Source of the DNA: Bacteroidales bacterium
GTDB lineage: Bacteria; Bacteroidota; Bacteroidia; Bacteroidales; WRLA01
Direction: 5' to 3'
Assembly (NCBI GenBank): GCA_009777825.1
Contig: WRLA01000004.1
Location: 1 to 64,000, forward strand
DNA length: 64,000 bases
The translations under genes were made by a program, and so were the position numbers. Shown piece by piece: positions 17,433 to 26,066 of the stretch (its first letter is position 1; every line of letters begins with the position of its first letter). The notes below the pieces were generated by a model. That model was given only the letters and a program-made list of their open reading frames with translations, ran no database searches and was not told the DNA's origin.

Positions 17433-18020
17433 TCAAATTTCTTTCCATCGTTTCATGTCGTAGAACATTTGACGGGTATATAGAATTTCATCGTTAGCGA
17501 TTTTCTTTTTCAAGTTTTCCTTTTCCTGTTCTTCGGAAGAGAACACAAATGAAAAGTCGTTTTTCTGATAGTACGGCAATACGGAATTGTTGTTGTATGC
17601 GTCAACCACAAGAAAACGCACTAAATTAGGAAAACGTTTGGCGCAATACATTTTGATATAGTCCAAAAGTTGTGAGCCAACACCTTGTCCGGAAAAATCA
17701 ATCGAAATGCCTAATCTTCCAATAAGAAGCGCAGGGTACGTCTGCAATGCCTTTTCGCGTGGTATCAATTCTTTTATCTTTTTGATACGACTTCCCGGCA
17801 ATAATACCGTTTTCACACTGTCAGCCGATAATGTAAAGGCGCAAATTGTTTTTTTTGTTTTTTTCAAACATCCATAAAAGGTCTGCCCTAATTTTTCATG
17901 CTGAAAAAGCAACGCCTGATAGTTGAAAAAATCGTTAAGGTCGCTATCGCCACAATCAAATCCCGTAATCGGATTTTCCGGCAGCAATTCCTGAAAATCA
18001 CAATCTGTTATTAAATTCAT
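17433..18020 (-). CDS. GNAT-family N-acetyltransferase, possible toxin
   Basis: The product is 195 residues from ATG 18020; an ATG at 18059 would overlap the upstream small gene even more. It shows the GNAT acetyl-CoA loop (RLGISIDFSGQGVGSQLL, about 110-127) and the terminal PYYQKNDF strand-helix. Residues 15-30 (NPITGFDCGDSDLNDFF) and the SADSV strand resemble TacT/AtaT-type acetyltransferase toxins, which block translation by acetylating aminoacyl-tRNA. A 59-residue protein gene overlaps its start by 23 bases, as in many such toxin-antitoxin pairs. Toxin function is inferred from fold and layout. AT-rich relative to lepB. Confidence 0.75.
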   Translation of the reverse strand: MNLITDCDFQELLPENPITGFDCGDSDLNDFFNYQALLFQHEKLGQTFYGCLKKTKKTICAFTLSADSVKTVLLPGSRIKKIKELIPREKALQTYPALLIGRLGISIDFSGQGVGSQLLDYIKMYCAKRFPNLVRFLVVDAYNNNSVLPYYQKNDFSFVFSSEEQEKENLKKKIANDEILYTRQMFYDMKRWKEI

Positions 18021-18177
18021 TGATAATCTGTTTATTAACGAATATTTCCAAATCTTCACGCACTTCTTTCGATAAACAACGTTTCACCGGTTCTTCCAAC
18101 GATTTCTGCCATCGTTCATAAAATTCTATTGCTTCATTCCCTTCAAGTACGGGGGCAAATCTAATGGGTACTGCCAT
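17998..18177 (-). CDS. Small antitoxin-like protein upstream of the GNAT gene
   Basis: A 59-codon frame, MAVPIRFAPVLEGNEAIEFY and onwards, rich in charged residues (RWQKSLEEPVKRC, SKEVREDLEIF). It has a promoter 26 bases upstream and its end overlaps the GNAT start by 23 bases, which indicates translational coupling. I do not recognise the family from sequence. The order (small gene first, GNAT second) and overlap fit an antitoxin. Confidence 0.6.
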   Translation of the reverse strand: MAVPIRFAPVLEGNEAIEFYERWQKSLEEPVKRCLSKEVREDLEIFVNKQIINEFNNRL

Positions 18178-18203
18178 AATTGTAGTATTTTGAAATTACG
18201 GTG

Positions 18204-18211
18204 CAAATGTA
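18204..18211 (-). promoter_or_regulatory. -7 promoter element (TACATTTG) of the antitoxin-like/GNAT pair
   Basis: TACATTTG on the minus strand, 26 bases before the ATG at 18177. Confidence 0.55.
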
Positions 18212-18277
18212 CATGAAATTTTTGAATTACATACAGACGGATTAAAAAAAGCGCATTTTATCGTGATATAATTGGTA

Positions 18278-19507
18278 CTAATATTCGATGTCGTATTCTT
18301 TAATTTTTCTGTAAAGTGTTCGTTCTGAGAGTCCTAATTCGTTGGCTGCGGCTCGCCGTTTTCCGTGATGGCGTTGTAGGGCTTTCTCTATCAGGTCTTT
18401 TTCTTGTGTTCTCAGCGCTAATGGCTCTTCCGAGATTTCGGAGACGGTGATGGGTTCGTCGTCATCCGCATAGCGGATGGGAGCGACGTCGTAACGTTGG
18501 GGAGCGACCATCAAATAGCCCGGGTCGGGATGTTGGAGGAGGTTTTTTGCGGCGATGTTGTCGGGGAGCGTCGTTTTGCCGTCGGGGTTAAATCCTGCGA
18601 CGACGTGTTTCAGTTCGTTGATGTCGCGGCGCATGTCGAAGAGGATTTTATAGAGCAAATCCCGTTCCGACATTCCGGAAGTTTCGCTGTCATGTCCGTG
18701 ATAGAGGACAGGCAGGTCGCGCTGGGGCGACTCGGGCAGGTATTTTTTCAACGTTTCGTAGTTGATCTGGCGTTCCTGTTCGAGGATGGAAATCTGCTCG
18801 GTGATATTTTTCAGTTGCCGTATATTTCCCGCCCACGGATAGTTTTCGAGGAGTTGCTGCGCCGATTCTTCCAACTTGACGGAGGGCATACGGTAACGTT
18901 CGGAAAAATCCAACGCAAACTTTTTGAAAAGCAACGCAATGTCCTCTTTCCGTGCACGCAAAGGGGGAATGTGGATAGGCACAGTATTTAAACGATAGTA
19001 CAAGTCCTGCCGGAATTTGCCTCTGCGCACCGCCTCCTGCAGGTCAATATTGGTCGCGGCGACCACTCTGACATTGGTCTTTTGCACCTTCGAGGAGCCT
19101 ACTTTCAAAAATTCCTTCGTCTCCAGCACCCGCAACAGACGCACTTGCGTTGCCAAAGGCAATTCGGCGACTTCGTCCAAGAAGATGGTGCCGCCGTCGG
19201 CGACTTCAAAATATCCTTTTCGCGCCTCGTGCGCTCCGGTGAATGAGCCTTTTTCGTGTCCAAAGAGTTCGGAGTCAATGGTTCCTTCCGGAATGGCGCC
19301 GCAGTTCACCGCAATATACTGTCCGTGTTTACGGCTGCTCAAGGTGTGGATGATTTTCGGAAAAACCTCCTTCCCCACTCCGCTCTCACCGGTAATCAGC
19401 ACCGTCAAATCCGTCGGAGCGACCTGCGAAGCCACCTCTATCGCCCTGTTCAATGCAGGCGAGTGTCCGATAATTTCAAAACGCTGTTTTATGTCTTCGA
19501 TGTTCAT
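18278..19507 (-). CDS. Sigma-54 interacting AAA+ transcription activator without receiver domain
   Basis: Bacterial enhancer-binding proteins use ATP to open sigma-54 holoenzyme promoters. This 409-residue protein starts directly with the AAA+ domain: Walker A GESGVGKE near 41-48, the sigma-54 contact loop GSFTGA near 90 (the canonical loop is GAFTGA), Walker B IFLDEVAELP and the arginine-finger region FRQDLYYRLN. A linker of about 90 residues of low similarity follows, then a Fis-type helix-turn-helix (RRAAANELGLSERTLYRKIKEY). There is no N-terminal sensor or receiver domain, so activity must be set by level or by a partner. It starts two bases after the Uma2 gene and is probably co-transcribed with it. 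Confidence 0.92.
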   Translation of the reverse strand: MNIEDIKQRFEIIGHSPALNRAIEVASQVAPTDLTVLITGESGVGKEVFPKIIHTLSSRKHGQYIAVNCGAIPEGTIDSELFGHEKGSFTGAHEARKGYFEVADGGTIFLDEVAELPLATQVRLLRVLETKEFLKVGSSKVQKTNVRVVAATNIDLQEAVRRGKFRQDLYYRLNTVPIHIPPLRARKEDIALLFKKFALDFSERYRMPSVKLEESAQQLLENYPWAGNIRQLKNITEQISILEQERQINYETLKKYLPESPQRDLPVLYHGHDSETSGMSERDLLYKILFDMRRDINELKHVVAGFNPDGKTTLPDNIAAKNLLQHPDPGYLMVAPQRYDVAPIRYADDDEPITVSEISEEPLALRTQEKDLIEKALQRHHGKRRAAANELGLSERTLYRKIKEYDIEY

Positions 19508-19509
19508 AA

Positions 19510-20091
19510 TTAAAAAATATCATCCAAATCTATCAGATAATTATCAAAGATATGAACAGAGACTTTCCCCTCTAATTCGTAAAGAGCGCCGTCATCGTAT
19601 TTTCCGTTTTCCTGTAAGAGGAAAACATTGATTGCCTTATCTTTAGGATGGACAATCCAATACTCTTTTACGCCGGATTCTTCGTATAAAGTGAATTTCT
19701 CGGTCATATCTTTTTTAGCCGTCGAGGGGGATAGTATCTCGACAATCATATCCGGCGCACCGCAACATCCCCGTTCGTCAATTTTCGACGGGTCGCATAT
19801 CACACAGATGTCGGGCTGAACAACGGTATCAATTTTGTTGTAAGCCGTTTCCCCATTTTTTGGAAAACGGACATCGAAAGGCGCGTAAAACACTTGGCAT
19901 TTTCCTTTATTTTTTCTGACCACAGATTCTAAATACCATGTGATGTTAGAACTAACCCTTGCATGTGCCGAAATCGGCGCCGGCGACATCATCTTGATAA
20001 ATCCATTGATCAACTCACGCGCTTTATCGTCCAACCACGTTAAATAGTCGGCGTAGGTGTAACGTTTACTCAGGTCTAATGAAAGTTCCAT
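19510..20091 (-). CDS. Uma2-family (DUF820) PD-(D/E)XK nuclease-like protein
   Basis: The 193-residue protein carries the Uma2 pattern: YTYADYLTWLDD at the start, an ELINGFIKMMSPAP strand, the acidic QPDICVICD motif near 110 and PDMIVEILSPST near 130, ending with KEYWIVHPKDKAINVF. The fold is PD-(D/E)XK, but a biological role for the family is not established; it is often multicopy. It has its own promoter and leads into the sigma-54 activator gene. Confidence 0.88.
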   Translation of the reverse strand: MELSLDLSKRYTYADYLTWLDDKARELINGFIKMMSPAPISAHARVSSNITWYLESVVRKNKGKCQVFYAPFDVRFPKNGETAYNKIDTVVQPDICVICDPSKIDERGCCGAPDMIVEILSPSTAKKDMTEKFTLYEESGVKEYWIVHPKDKAINVFLLQENGKYDDGALYELEGKVSVHIFDNYLIDLDDIF

Positions 20092-20114
20092 AACTTATTC
20101 CGTTTTTCATTTTG

Positions 20115-20122
20115 CAAAGATA
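20115..20122 (-). promoter_or_regulatory. -7 promoter element (TATCTTTG) of the Uma2 gene
   Basis: TATCTTTG on the minus strand, 23 bases before the Uma2 ATG at 20091. Confidence 0.62.
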
Positions 20123-20149
20123 CAAACTTTTTCTTAACCATTAAAATCG

Positions 20150-20157
20150 TATCTTTG
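20150..20157 (+). promoter_or_regulatory. -7 promoter element (TATCTTTG) of the EamA gene
   Basis: TATCTTTG, 18 bases before ATG 20176. The in-frame ATG at 20155 overlaps the motif and is therefore not the start. Confidence 0.65.
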
Positions 20158-20175
20158 CACCAAATATCTATTAAT

Positions 20176-20589
20176 ATGTGGAAATGGTACGCTCTACTAT
20201 CCGCTCTTTTTGCGGCGCTGACGGGGATTTTGGCAAAGGTCGGCGTGAAAGGGATATCGGGAAACGTAGCAACCGCCGTCAGGACTTGCGTGGTGCTTTT
20301 CGTGGCATGGGGCATCGTCCTTTTCGGCGGACAACTCAAAGAGGTGCGGGAACTGAGCAAAACCAACCTGATCTTTCTCCTCCTTTCGGGATTGGCGACG
20401 GGATGCTCGTGGATATTCTACTTCAAAGCCTTAGAAACGGGCGACGTGTCGAAAGTGGCGCCCATTGACAAACTGAGCATCGTCTTTGTGATGATTCTGG
20501 CTTTCGCATTCCTCGGCGAACCGATGACAGTTAAGACGGTCGTCGGTGGGGCGTTGATAGTGGGAGGGACTTTATTTCTTGTGTTGTGA
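20176..20589 (+). CDS. Half-length EamA (DMT superfamily) transporter
   Basis: The 137-residue membrane protein contains one EamA repeat: [18 protein letters not shown] helix, a middle pair of helices, a [19 protein letters not shown] stretch and the final [19 protein letters not shown] helix pair. Full DMT carriers have two such repeats, so this single-repeat form would act as a dimer. Substrate unknown. The start is fixed by the promoter just upstream. The J-domain gene begins two bases after its stop. Confidence 0.85.
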   Translation: MWKWYALLSALFAALTGILAKVGVKGISGNVATAVRTCVVLFVAWGIVLFGGQLKEVRELSKTNLIFLLLSGLATGCSWIFYFKALETGDVSKVAPIDKLSIVFVMILAFAFLGEPMTVKTVVGGALIVGGTLFLVL

Positions 20590-20591
20590 TT

Positions 20592-20900
20592 ATGAAAAAT
20601 TATTATCAAGTACTGGGTTTAGAAAAAAATGCTACGCCGGAAGAGATAAAAAAAGCGTATAAACTTTATGCTTCAAAATTTCATCCGGATAAACAACACG
20701 AAGATAAGTTTTTTGAAGAACGCTTCAAGGAAATAAAAGAAGCATACGACATTTTATCAGACACAGGGAAAAGAAACACTTACGATGCTTCTTTTGAACC
20801 TAACAACACGCCTCCTAAACCGAACTACAATACCACCTATAAATCAGATTATTATAATACCACAACGGAAGATAAAAATTTCAAAGAGGGTACTGGCTAA
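20592..20900 (+). CDS. J-domain protein, short
   Basis: The 102-residue product is a J domain ([20 protein letters not shown], with HPD at 33-35 and the [13 protein letters not shown] helix), followed by a low-complexity tail rich in Asn, Thr and Tyr. J domains stimulate Hsp70 ATPase. There is no Gly/Phe region, zinc finger or client-binding domain, so it is not DnaJ itself. The frame ends 16 bases before a degenerate IS end (20916-20938), so it may have lost a longer C-terminal part. It is coupled to the EamA gene and AT-richer than it. Confidence 0.85.
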   Translation: MKNYYQVLGLEKNATPEEIKKAYKLYASKFHPDKQHEDKFFEERFKEIKEAYDILSDTGKRNTYDASFEPNNTPPKPNYNTTYKSDYYNTTTEDKNFKEGTG

Positions 20901-20915
20901 AATAAGGTTTTTTTA

Positions 20916-20938
20916 CAAAATTTCTAATGCGTTTGCTC
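20916..20938. mobile_element. Degenerate ISAs1-type end
   Basis: Resembles the ends at 168, 22268 and 42018 (TAATGCGTTTGCTCT here against TAATGCGTTTGCCCTG), in the same orientation. It lies between the convergent J-domain and DUF3667 genes. Confidence 0.4.
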
Positions 20939-20941
20939 TTA

Positions 20942-21826
20942 TCATCCAACGTGAATAGCCCGTATATCAAAGATCCATGACAAAGCCAGCATTACCCCAA
21001 TGACCAACACAAGTAATATGATGAAATAAAGCAACCCGATTATGAGGATGCGCAGAAAGACATTTATCTTTTTCCGCATATGGTAAAATGCAAAGAACGC
21101 AAACATGGAATAGACGCATGTTAACAGCAAGAATAAAAAGAGCGCCCACTTGCTGTTTAATAAATATCTTGCAACGACTATTTCGAGGGTGAAAAGAAAA
21201 AAGATAAACGTATGTAAATGAACGGCAAATATCAGATGATCGCTGAAAGCGTATTTTTCTTTTCGGAAAAAGAGCGCCAGCAATGCCGTAAACACCGGAA
21301 TGACCAACAGCATGAAATAGGGCAAATACTGCAAAAAGTCGGATACGACGCCATTTTGCGTCGCTTTTTCCGTTATAACAACATCTTCTGCGACTTCCGG
21401 CACAACGGTTTGTTCTACGGCATCATTTTCATTTTGAACTACTTCCGTTGACGCTTGACCGCTTTCGGCTGCATCGCGCGGCGTGAGAACTACGGGCGTA
21501 GTGTCGTGAAAAGAGAACACGATGGTGAAGACCAATAGCATCAGCCAAAACATCTTAAACGGCATGGTGTAGCGTATCAGTCGCCCCGTTACGTACTCTT
21601 TGGATAGGAATCCGGGACGGAAGAGTAGTTTTTTCACCGTACTCCACGACTTCTCGTCGAAAGCAAAGATGCTACTGCCGATGTCCATCACCATCCGACC
21701 GAAAGAACGCTGCCGTCCCCCTAACCGGTCTTGTCCGCAATGTGGACAGTAACGTTCCTCCAAGCGCGTTCCACAGTTACGGCACGACTCGTCATCGGGA
21801 AATATTATATCTTTTTTCGACTTCAT
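20942..21826 (-). CDS. DUF3667 zinc-ribbon membrane protein
   Basis: The 294-residue protein starts with a zinc ribbon (CRNCG near 16, CPHCGQDRLGG near 27) followed by the conserved DUF3667 segment (FGRMVMDIGSSIFAFDEKSWSTVKKLLFRPGFLSKEY) and four or five hydrophobic segments (about 90-107, 165-185, 195-215, 225-250, 260-285). An acidic loop of about 50 residues separates the first from the rest. The family is typical of Bacteroidota and has no assigned function. A promoter lies 44 bases upstream. Confidence 0.85.
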   Translation of the reverse strand: MKSKKDIIFPDDESCRNCGTRLEERYCPHCGQDRLGGRQRSFGRMVMDIGSSIFAFDEKSWSTVKKLLFRPGFLSKEYVTGRLIRYTMPFKMFWLMLLVFTIVFSFHDTTPVVLTPRDAAESGQASTEVVQNENDAVEQTVVPEVAEDVVITEKATQNGVVSDFLQYLPYFMLLVIPVFTALLALFFRKEKYAFSDHLIFAVHLHTFIFFLFTLEIVVARYLLNSKWALFLFLLLTCVYSMFAFFAFYHMRKKINVFLRILIIGLLYFIILLVLVIGVMLALSWIFDIRAIHVG

Positions 21827-21870
21827 GAGGTTATTAATTGATTTATTTGTTCATTGCTGTAATTTTAATG

Positions 21871-21878
21871 CAAAGATA
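21871..21878 (-). promoter_or_regulatory. -7 promoter element (TATCTTTG) of the DUF3667 gene
   Basis: TATCTTTG on the minus strand, 44 bases before ATG 21826. Confidence 0.6.
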
Positions 21879-21973
21879 CGGTTTTTTTCATATTTTTGCA
21901 GTCTCAATAATGTACCCTAAACAAAAGATATTTCAATGAACAGAGAATCATCAAAAAGACGGGAAAAATATAA

Positions 21974-22180
21974 ACACAAATACGTTATTTTATCTCTTCA
22001 CTCAAAGACAAGGAAAAAGCCGCTAAAGGTATCCGGGCGCATTGGGGAATAGAAAACAAACTGCATTGGGTACTTGACGTGGCTATGAATGAAGACAAGT
22101 CCGCAAAACGGGAAGGCTATGCCACAGAGAATTTCGCAATGACAAAGAAAACAAACAATTTCGCGAGATACCAGCATTGA
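21974..22180 (+). pseudogene. ISAs1-family transposase remnant
   Basis: In one frame the segment reads RYFISSLKDKEKAAKGIRAH, then WGIENKLHWVLDVAMNED, then KREGYATENFAM, the conserved C-terminal block of ISAs1-family DDE transposases. It is bounded by stop codons on both sides, lacks the first two catalytic acids and goes out of frame after ENFAM. It belongs to an IS remnant that ends at 22268. Confidence 0.8.
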
Positions 22181-22220
22181 AAGAGAGACTGAAACATCTT
22201 CAGCATAACCCTTGCAGCAA

Positions 22221-22268
22221 TTTTATACATAAGGCGGACTATCCACAAATTTTAATGCGTTGGCCCTG
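22221..22268. mobile_element. Right end of the ISAs1-family remnant
   Basis: The end is GCGTTGGCCCTG, whose reverse complement begins with CAGGG. The 48 bases closely match the solo end at 121-168. Together with the pseudogene it marks a remnant spanning roughly 21960-22268. Confidence 0.65.
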
Positions 22269-22329
22269 GGTAGTGAGTAGTGATGGCACGTCCCATGATG
22301 TCGAAGATCTCCACTGGATGAAAACTATC
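22264..22329 (-). pseudogene. Fragment of a T9SS type A sorting domain
   Basis: On the minus strand the frame reads DSFHPVEIFDIMGRAITTHY, the central VxxxDxxGR motif of T9SS C-terminal domains. It is cut directly by the ISAs1 end at 22268, so the IS probably landed in a gene for a secreted protein whose remainder is lost. The rest of the gap to purA (22330-22402) shows nothing. Confidence 0.55.
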
Positions 22330-22402
22330 CCTGTTAGTAACTTTTTTAAAATAATTCTGCCGAAATTCTGTTTATTACTACAGAACTTTAATAGCAAGAA
22401 AA

Positions 22403-23701
22403 ATGAAAGTTGATGTATTGTTGGGATTGCAGTGGGGCGACGAGGGGAAAGGGAAGATTGTGGATGTGTTGACCCCTGATTATGATGTGATAGCACGGTT
22501 TCAGGGTGGTCCGAATGCGGGGCATACCATTGAGTTTGAGGGGAAAAAGTTTATTCTCCACACCATCCCGTCGGGGATTTTTTATCCGGGGAAGGTGAAC
22601 GTCATCGGAAACGGCGTCATCGTTGACCCGTACATTCTGTCGTTAGAGATAGAAAAGGTACGGAAACAGGGCTTTACGGTCTTCGACAACCTGCGGATTT
22701 CGCGCAAGGCGCATCTGATTTTGCCTTCGCACCGTCTTTTGGACGCCATCTACGAATCGGCGAAGGGCAAAGACAAAATCGGCTCAACCCTCAAAGGCAT
22801 CGGTCCGACCTATACCGACAAAATGGGACGTAACGGTTTGCGCATCGGCGACCTCCACTACGCCGACTTCTACGAGAAATATGAAGCCACCAAAGCCGGA
22901 CACCTCCGCATTGCGGCAAGTTACGACTTCGACATCGCCGCCGTGAAGATTGACGGCATGTCGTTTGCCGAGTACGAGCAACAGTGGAAAGACGCCATCG
23001 CCGTGATTAAAAAAATTGAACACATTGACAGTGAATACTTTCTCAACACCATGTTGCAGGAAGGGAAGAAGATTCTGGCGGAAGGCGCACAAGGCAGTCT
23101 GTTGGATATTGACTTCGGCTCCTATCCCTTTGTAACGTCGTCCAACACCACCATTGCGGGGGTCTGTTCGGGATTGGGCATCGCACCGTCCAACATCGGG
23201 AAAGTGTTTGGCATCGTGAAGGCGTATTGCACGCGCGTTGGCAGCGGACCGTTTCCGACAGAACTGTCCGACGACGACGGCGAACGGATGCGCCGGCAAG
23301 GCAACGAATTTGGCTCGACCACCGGACGTCCCCGTCGCTGCGGCTGGCTCGACATCCCCGCCCTCCGCTATGCCGTGATGCTGAACGGCGTTACCGACAT
23401 CATCCTCACCAAAGCCGACGTGCTGAACAACTTCGAAACAATAAAAATTTGCACCCATTACCGCAAAGATGACACCTCGTTCGACTACATGCCCTTCGAT
23501 ATCACGGACATCCAACCCGAACTGATCGAAGTCAACGGCTGGCAATCCGACCTGAACAACCGCACCTGGGAACAAATGCCCGCCGCCTTCACCGACTACG
23601 TCCGCACAATCGAACAGATGAGCGGCGTGAAAATAAGCATCATCAGCACGGGCGTGGACAGGGAACAGATTGTGAGGAAAATTGAAAATACACTACAATA
23701 A
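22403..23701 (+). CDS. purA: Adenylosuccinate synthetase
   Basis: Condenses IMP and aspartate with GTP hydrolysis in the first committed step of AMP synthesis. The 432-residue protein begins with the invariant GLQWGDEGKGKIVD loop and GGPNAGHT, and has the later IMP-binding GIGPTYTDK, EGAQGSLLDIDFGSYPFVTSS and GRPRRCGWLD signatures. Length is standard. Its stop codon lies seven bases before the TonB receptor ATG. No clear promoter is seen in the gap upstream, which is filled by IS debris. Confidence 0.97.
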   Translation: MKVDVLLGLQWGDEGKGKIVDVLTPDYDVIARFQGGPNAGHTIEFEGKKFILHTIPSGIFYPGKVNVIGNGVIVDPYILSLEIEKVRKQGFTVFDNLRISRKAHLILPSHRLLDAIYESAKGKDKIGSTLKGIGPTYTDKMGRNGLRIGDLHYADFYEKYEATKAGHLRIAASYDFDIAAVKIDGMSFAEYEQQWKDAIAVIKKIEHIDSEYFLNTMLQEGKKILAEGAQGSLLDIDFGSYPFVTSSNTTIAGVCSGLGIAPSNIGKVFGIVKAYCTRVGSGPFPTELSDDDGERMRRQGNEFGSTTGRPRRCGWLDIPALRYAVMLNGVTDIILTKADVLNNFETIKICTHYRKDDTSFDYMPFDITDIQPELIEVNGWQSDLNNRTWEQMPAAFTDYVRTIEQMSGVKISIISTGVDREQIVRKIENTLQ

Positions 23702-23708
23702 TTTGATA

Positions 23709-25997
23709 ATGAGCAGAATCAAAAAAATAGTTATTGCCATTTTATTTGCAGCGAGTGCAGTAGCCGTGCAAGCGCAAAAGACGACAGACGCCAACATTAT
23801 AGGTCATGTCTTAGATAAAAAGACACAGGAACATCTTCCATACGTAACGGTGGTCGTTAAAGGGACAACCATAGGCAGTATTACCGATGCGTCGGGGCAT
23901 TACCGTATCAACAATCTTCCTGTCGGACCTTGTACCGTTGTCGCCTCATACATAGGATACGAATCACAGGAAATAGATATCAATGTAGAGGGCAAAAAGA
24001 CTATAGAGGTTGATTTCGAGTTGGAGGAGAGCGCGTTCATGTTGGATTATGTGGTGGTTTCGGCGCGTAGGAGCGATGCCAACCGCAGAGAAGCCGTCAG
24101 CATCGTCAATGTGCTCACGCCGAAAACATTTGAGACGGTCAATTCGGTATGTTTGGCAGATGGGCTTAACTTTCAACCCGGACTGCGGGTTGAGAATAAT
24201 TGTCAAAACTGCGGTTTCTCGCAACTACGGATTAATGGCTTGGAAGGTCCTTACACGCAGATTTTAATAGACGGTCGCCCCATTAACAGCGCCTTGGCGG
24301 GAGTTTACGGGTTGGAGCATATTCCGGTCAATATGGTTGATCGGGTGGAAGTCATCAGAGGTGGCGGTTCCGCGTTATACAGTTCGAGTGCGGTGGGAGG
24401 CTCGGTCAATATTATTACGAAAGAGCCTATAAGAAATTCTCTTTCGGTCAGCAACACCTCCAACCTGATTTATGGGACAACGCCCGACATCACGACCAAC
24501 CTCAATGCCTCGCTTATTTCCAACAACAGTAAAGCAGGCGTTACGCTTTTTGCGTCTGCCCGTCAAAGAGAGCCTTTCGATTACGACAAGGACGGTTTTT
24601 CGGAAATCGGCAAAATAAACATGAAAAGCATCGGATTCAGAGGGTTCTACAGAGTGAGCAATAACAGTAAACTAACCCTCGAATATCACACCATTGACGA
24701 ATTTCGCAGAGGCGGCAACAACTTCAACCGCCCGCCCCACGAAGCCGACATCGCCGAACAAATCAACCATAACATCCATTCGGGAGGGTTTAAATATGAC
24801 ATCTTTCTAAAAGACGCCCGACACGCCATTCAGATTTATTCTTCGGTGCAAAATATTGACAGAGACAGTTATTACGGAACAGGAAAAGACCCTAACGCTT
24901 ACGGAAACACACAGGACTTCTCTTTGGTGTCGGGCGGACAATATACTATCCAAATGAACAAATTTCTGTTTATGCCGGCTACTTTCATCGGCGGCATCGA
25001 ATACTCCCACAATGCACTGAAAGACGAAATGCTTGGCTATCACAAAGTTATAGACCAAACCGTAGGCGTATATTCCCTTTTTGCCCAAAACGAATGGAGC
25101 AACAGAAAGGCAAGCATTCTTATAGGAGGACGATTGGACAAGCACAACATGATAGACAATCCGATTGTCATTCCGCGAGTCAGCGCCCGTTATGCACCGC
25201 TTTCGTGGTTAAACCTTCGTGGCAGTTATGCCGGCGGATACCGCGGACCTCAGGCATTTGACGAAGATTTACACGTTATTGCCGTCGGACAGGACGTCGC
25301 TTTAATTCACGTCGCCGAAGACCTCAAACCCGAAAAATCGCACAGCGTCAATTTCTCCGTAGAATTGAGCCAATCCTATTCAAAAACGGCGTTTCTGTTT
25401 CTGGCAGAAGGCTTTTATACCGACTTAAACAACGTATTCCTCTTGGAAGAAATCGGCAACGACGACGACGGAAACCTGATTTTAGAACGCAGAAACGGTT
25501 CGGGTGCCACCGTTGCCGGCATCAACTTGGAAGCGGACGTGGCTCTATCTAAGAACTTCCAAATCAATTCGGGATTTACCATCCAATCAAGCCGCTACAA
25601 AGATCCCGAACGATGGAGCGAAACTGTAGAACCGCAACGCAAAATGTTCCGCTCCCCTTCCAACTACGGCTACATCACCGCAGCGTATTCCCCACTCAAA
25701 CAGTTAGACCTCTCCCTGTCGGGCGTCTATACGGGAAGTATGCTGGTGCAGCATTTTGCAAGTTATATCCCCGAAGATACCGAAGTGCAAACACCCCTCT
25801 TCTTCGACCTTAACGCTAAAATCGCCTATAATTTCCAATTGAAAGACAACGTTACATTACAGTTAAACGGCGGAATGAAAAATATCTTCAACAGTTATCA
25901 AAAAGACTTCGACAAAGGCGAATTGAGAGATGCAAGTTATATCTACGGTCCGATGCTGCCGCGAACAGTGTTTCTGGGGGTGAAGGTGATGATGTAA
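23709..25997 (+). CDS. TonB-dependent outer-membrane receptor with CarboxypepD-like N-terminal domain
   Basis: The 762-residue product starts at ATG 23709 with signal peptide MSRIKKIVIAILFAASAVAV, then a carboxypeptidase-regulatory-like domain (about 25-110), a plug domain (about 115-240, with VEVIRGGGSALYSSSAVGGSVNI) and a 22-strand barrel. No SusD partner follows, which argues against glycan uptake by a SUS pair; the size and the colicin-receptor-like plug suit a metal, siderophore or vitamin receptor. The plug carries an unusual NNCQNCGFSQ segment near 160 that could bind a metal or form a disulfide. It follows purA by seven bases, perhaps by chance of genome packing. Confidence 0.88.
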   Translation: MSRIKKIVIAILFAASAVAVQAQKTTDANIIGHVLDKKTQEHLPYVTVVVKGTTIGSITDASGHYRINNLPVGPCTVVASYIGYESQEIDINVEGKKTIEVDFELEESAFMLDYVVVSARRSDANRREAVSIVNVLTPKTFETVNSVCLADGLNFQPGLRVENNCQNCGFSQLRINGLEGPYTQILIDGRPINSALAGVYGLEHIPVNMVDRVEVIRGGGSALYSSSAVGGSVNIITKEPIRNSLSVSNTSNLIYGTTPDITTNLNASLISNNSKAGVTLFASARQREPFDYDKDGFSEIGKINMKSIGFRGFYRVSNNSKLTLEYHTIDEFRRGGNNFNRPPHEADIAEQINHNIHSGGFKYDIFLKDARHAIQIYSSVQNIDRDSYYGTGKDPNAYGNTQDFSLVSGGQYTIQMNKFLFMPATFIGGIEYSHNALKDEMLGYHKVIDQTVGVYSLFAQNEWSNRKASILIGGRLDKHNMIDNPIVIPRVSARYAPLSWLNLRGSYAGGYRGPQAFDEDLHVIAVGQDVALIHVAEDLKPEKSHSVNFSVELSQSYSKTAFLFLAEGFYTDLNNVFLLEEIGNDDDGNLILERRNGSGATVAGINLEADVALSKNFQINSGFTIQSSRYKDPERWSETVEPQRKMFRSPSNYGYITAAYSPLKQLDLSLSGVYTGSMLVQHFASYIPEDTEVQTPLFFDLNAKIAYNFQLKDNVTLQLNGGMKNIFNSYQKDFDKGELRDASYIYGPMLPRTVFLGVKVMM

Positions 25998-26033
25998 GTT
26001 AGCATTTATTAAAAGAGTGTGGTGAAAAATCCG

Positions 26034-26041
26034 TATCTTTG
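26034..26041 (+). promoter_or_regulatory. -7 promoter element (TATCTTTG) of the transposase-type nuclease gene
   Basis: TATCTTTG, 25 bases before ATG 26067. Confidence 0.62.
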
Positions 26042-26066
26042 CACAAAAAAATTTAAAGATTTAATT

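Noticed and set aside
22784-23575. A 263-codon frame antisense to purA
   Set aside because: purA has every signature of its family on the plus strand; the antisense product is low-complexity and lacks a promoter.
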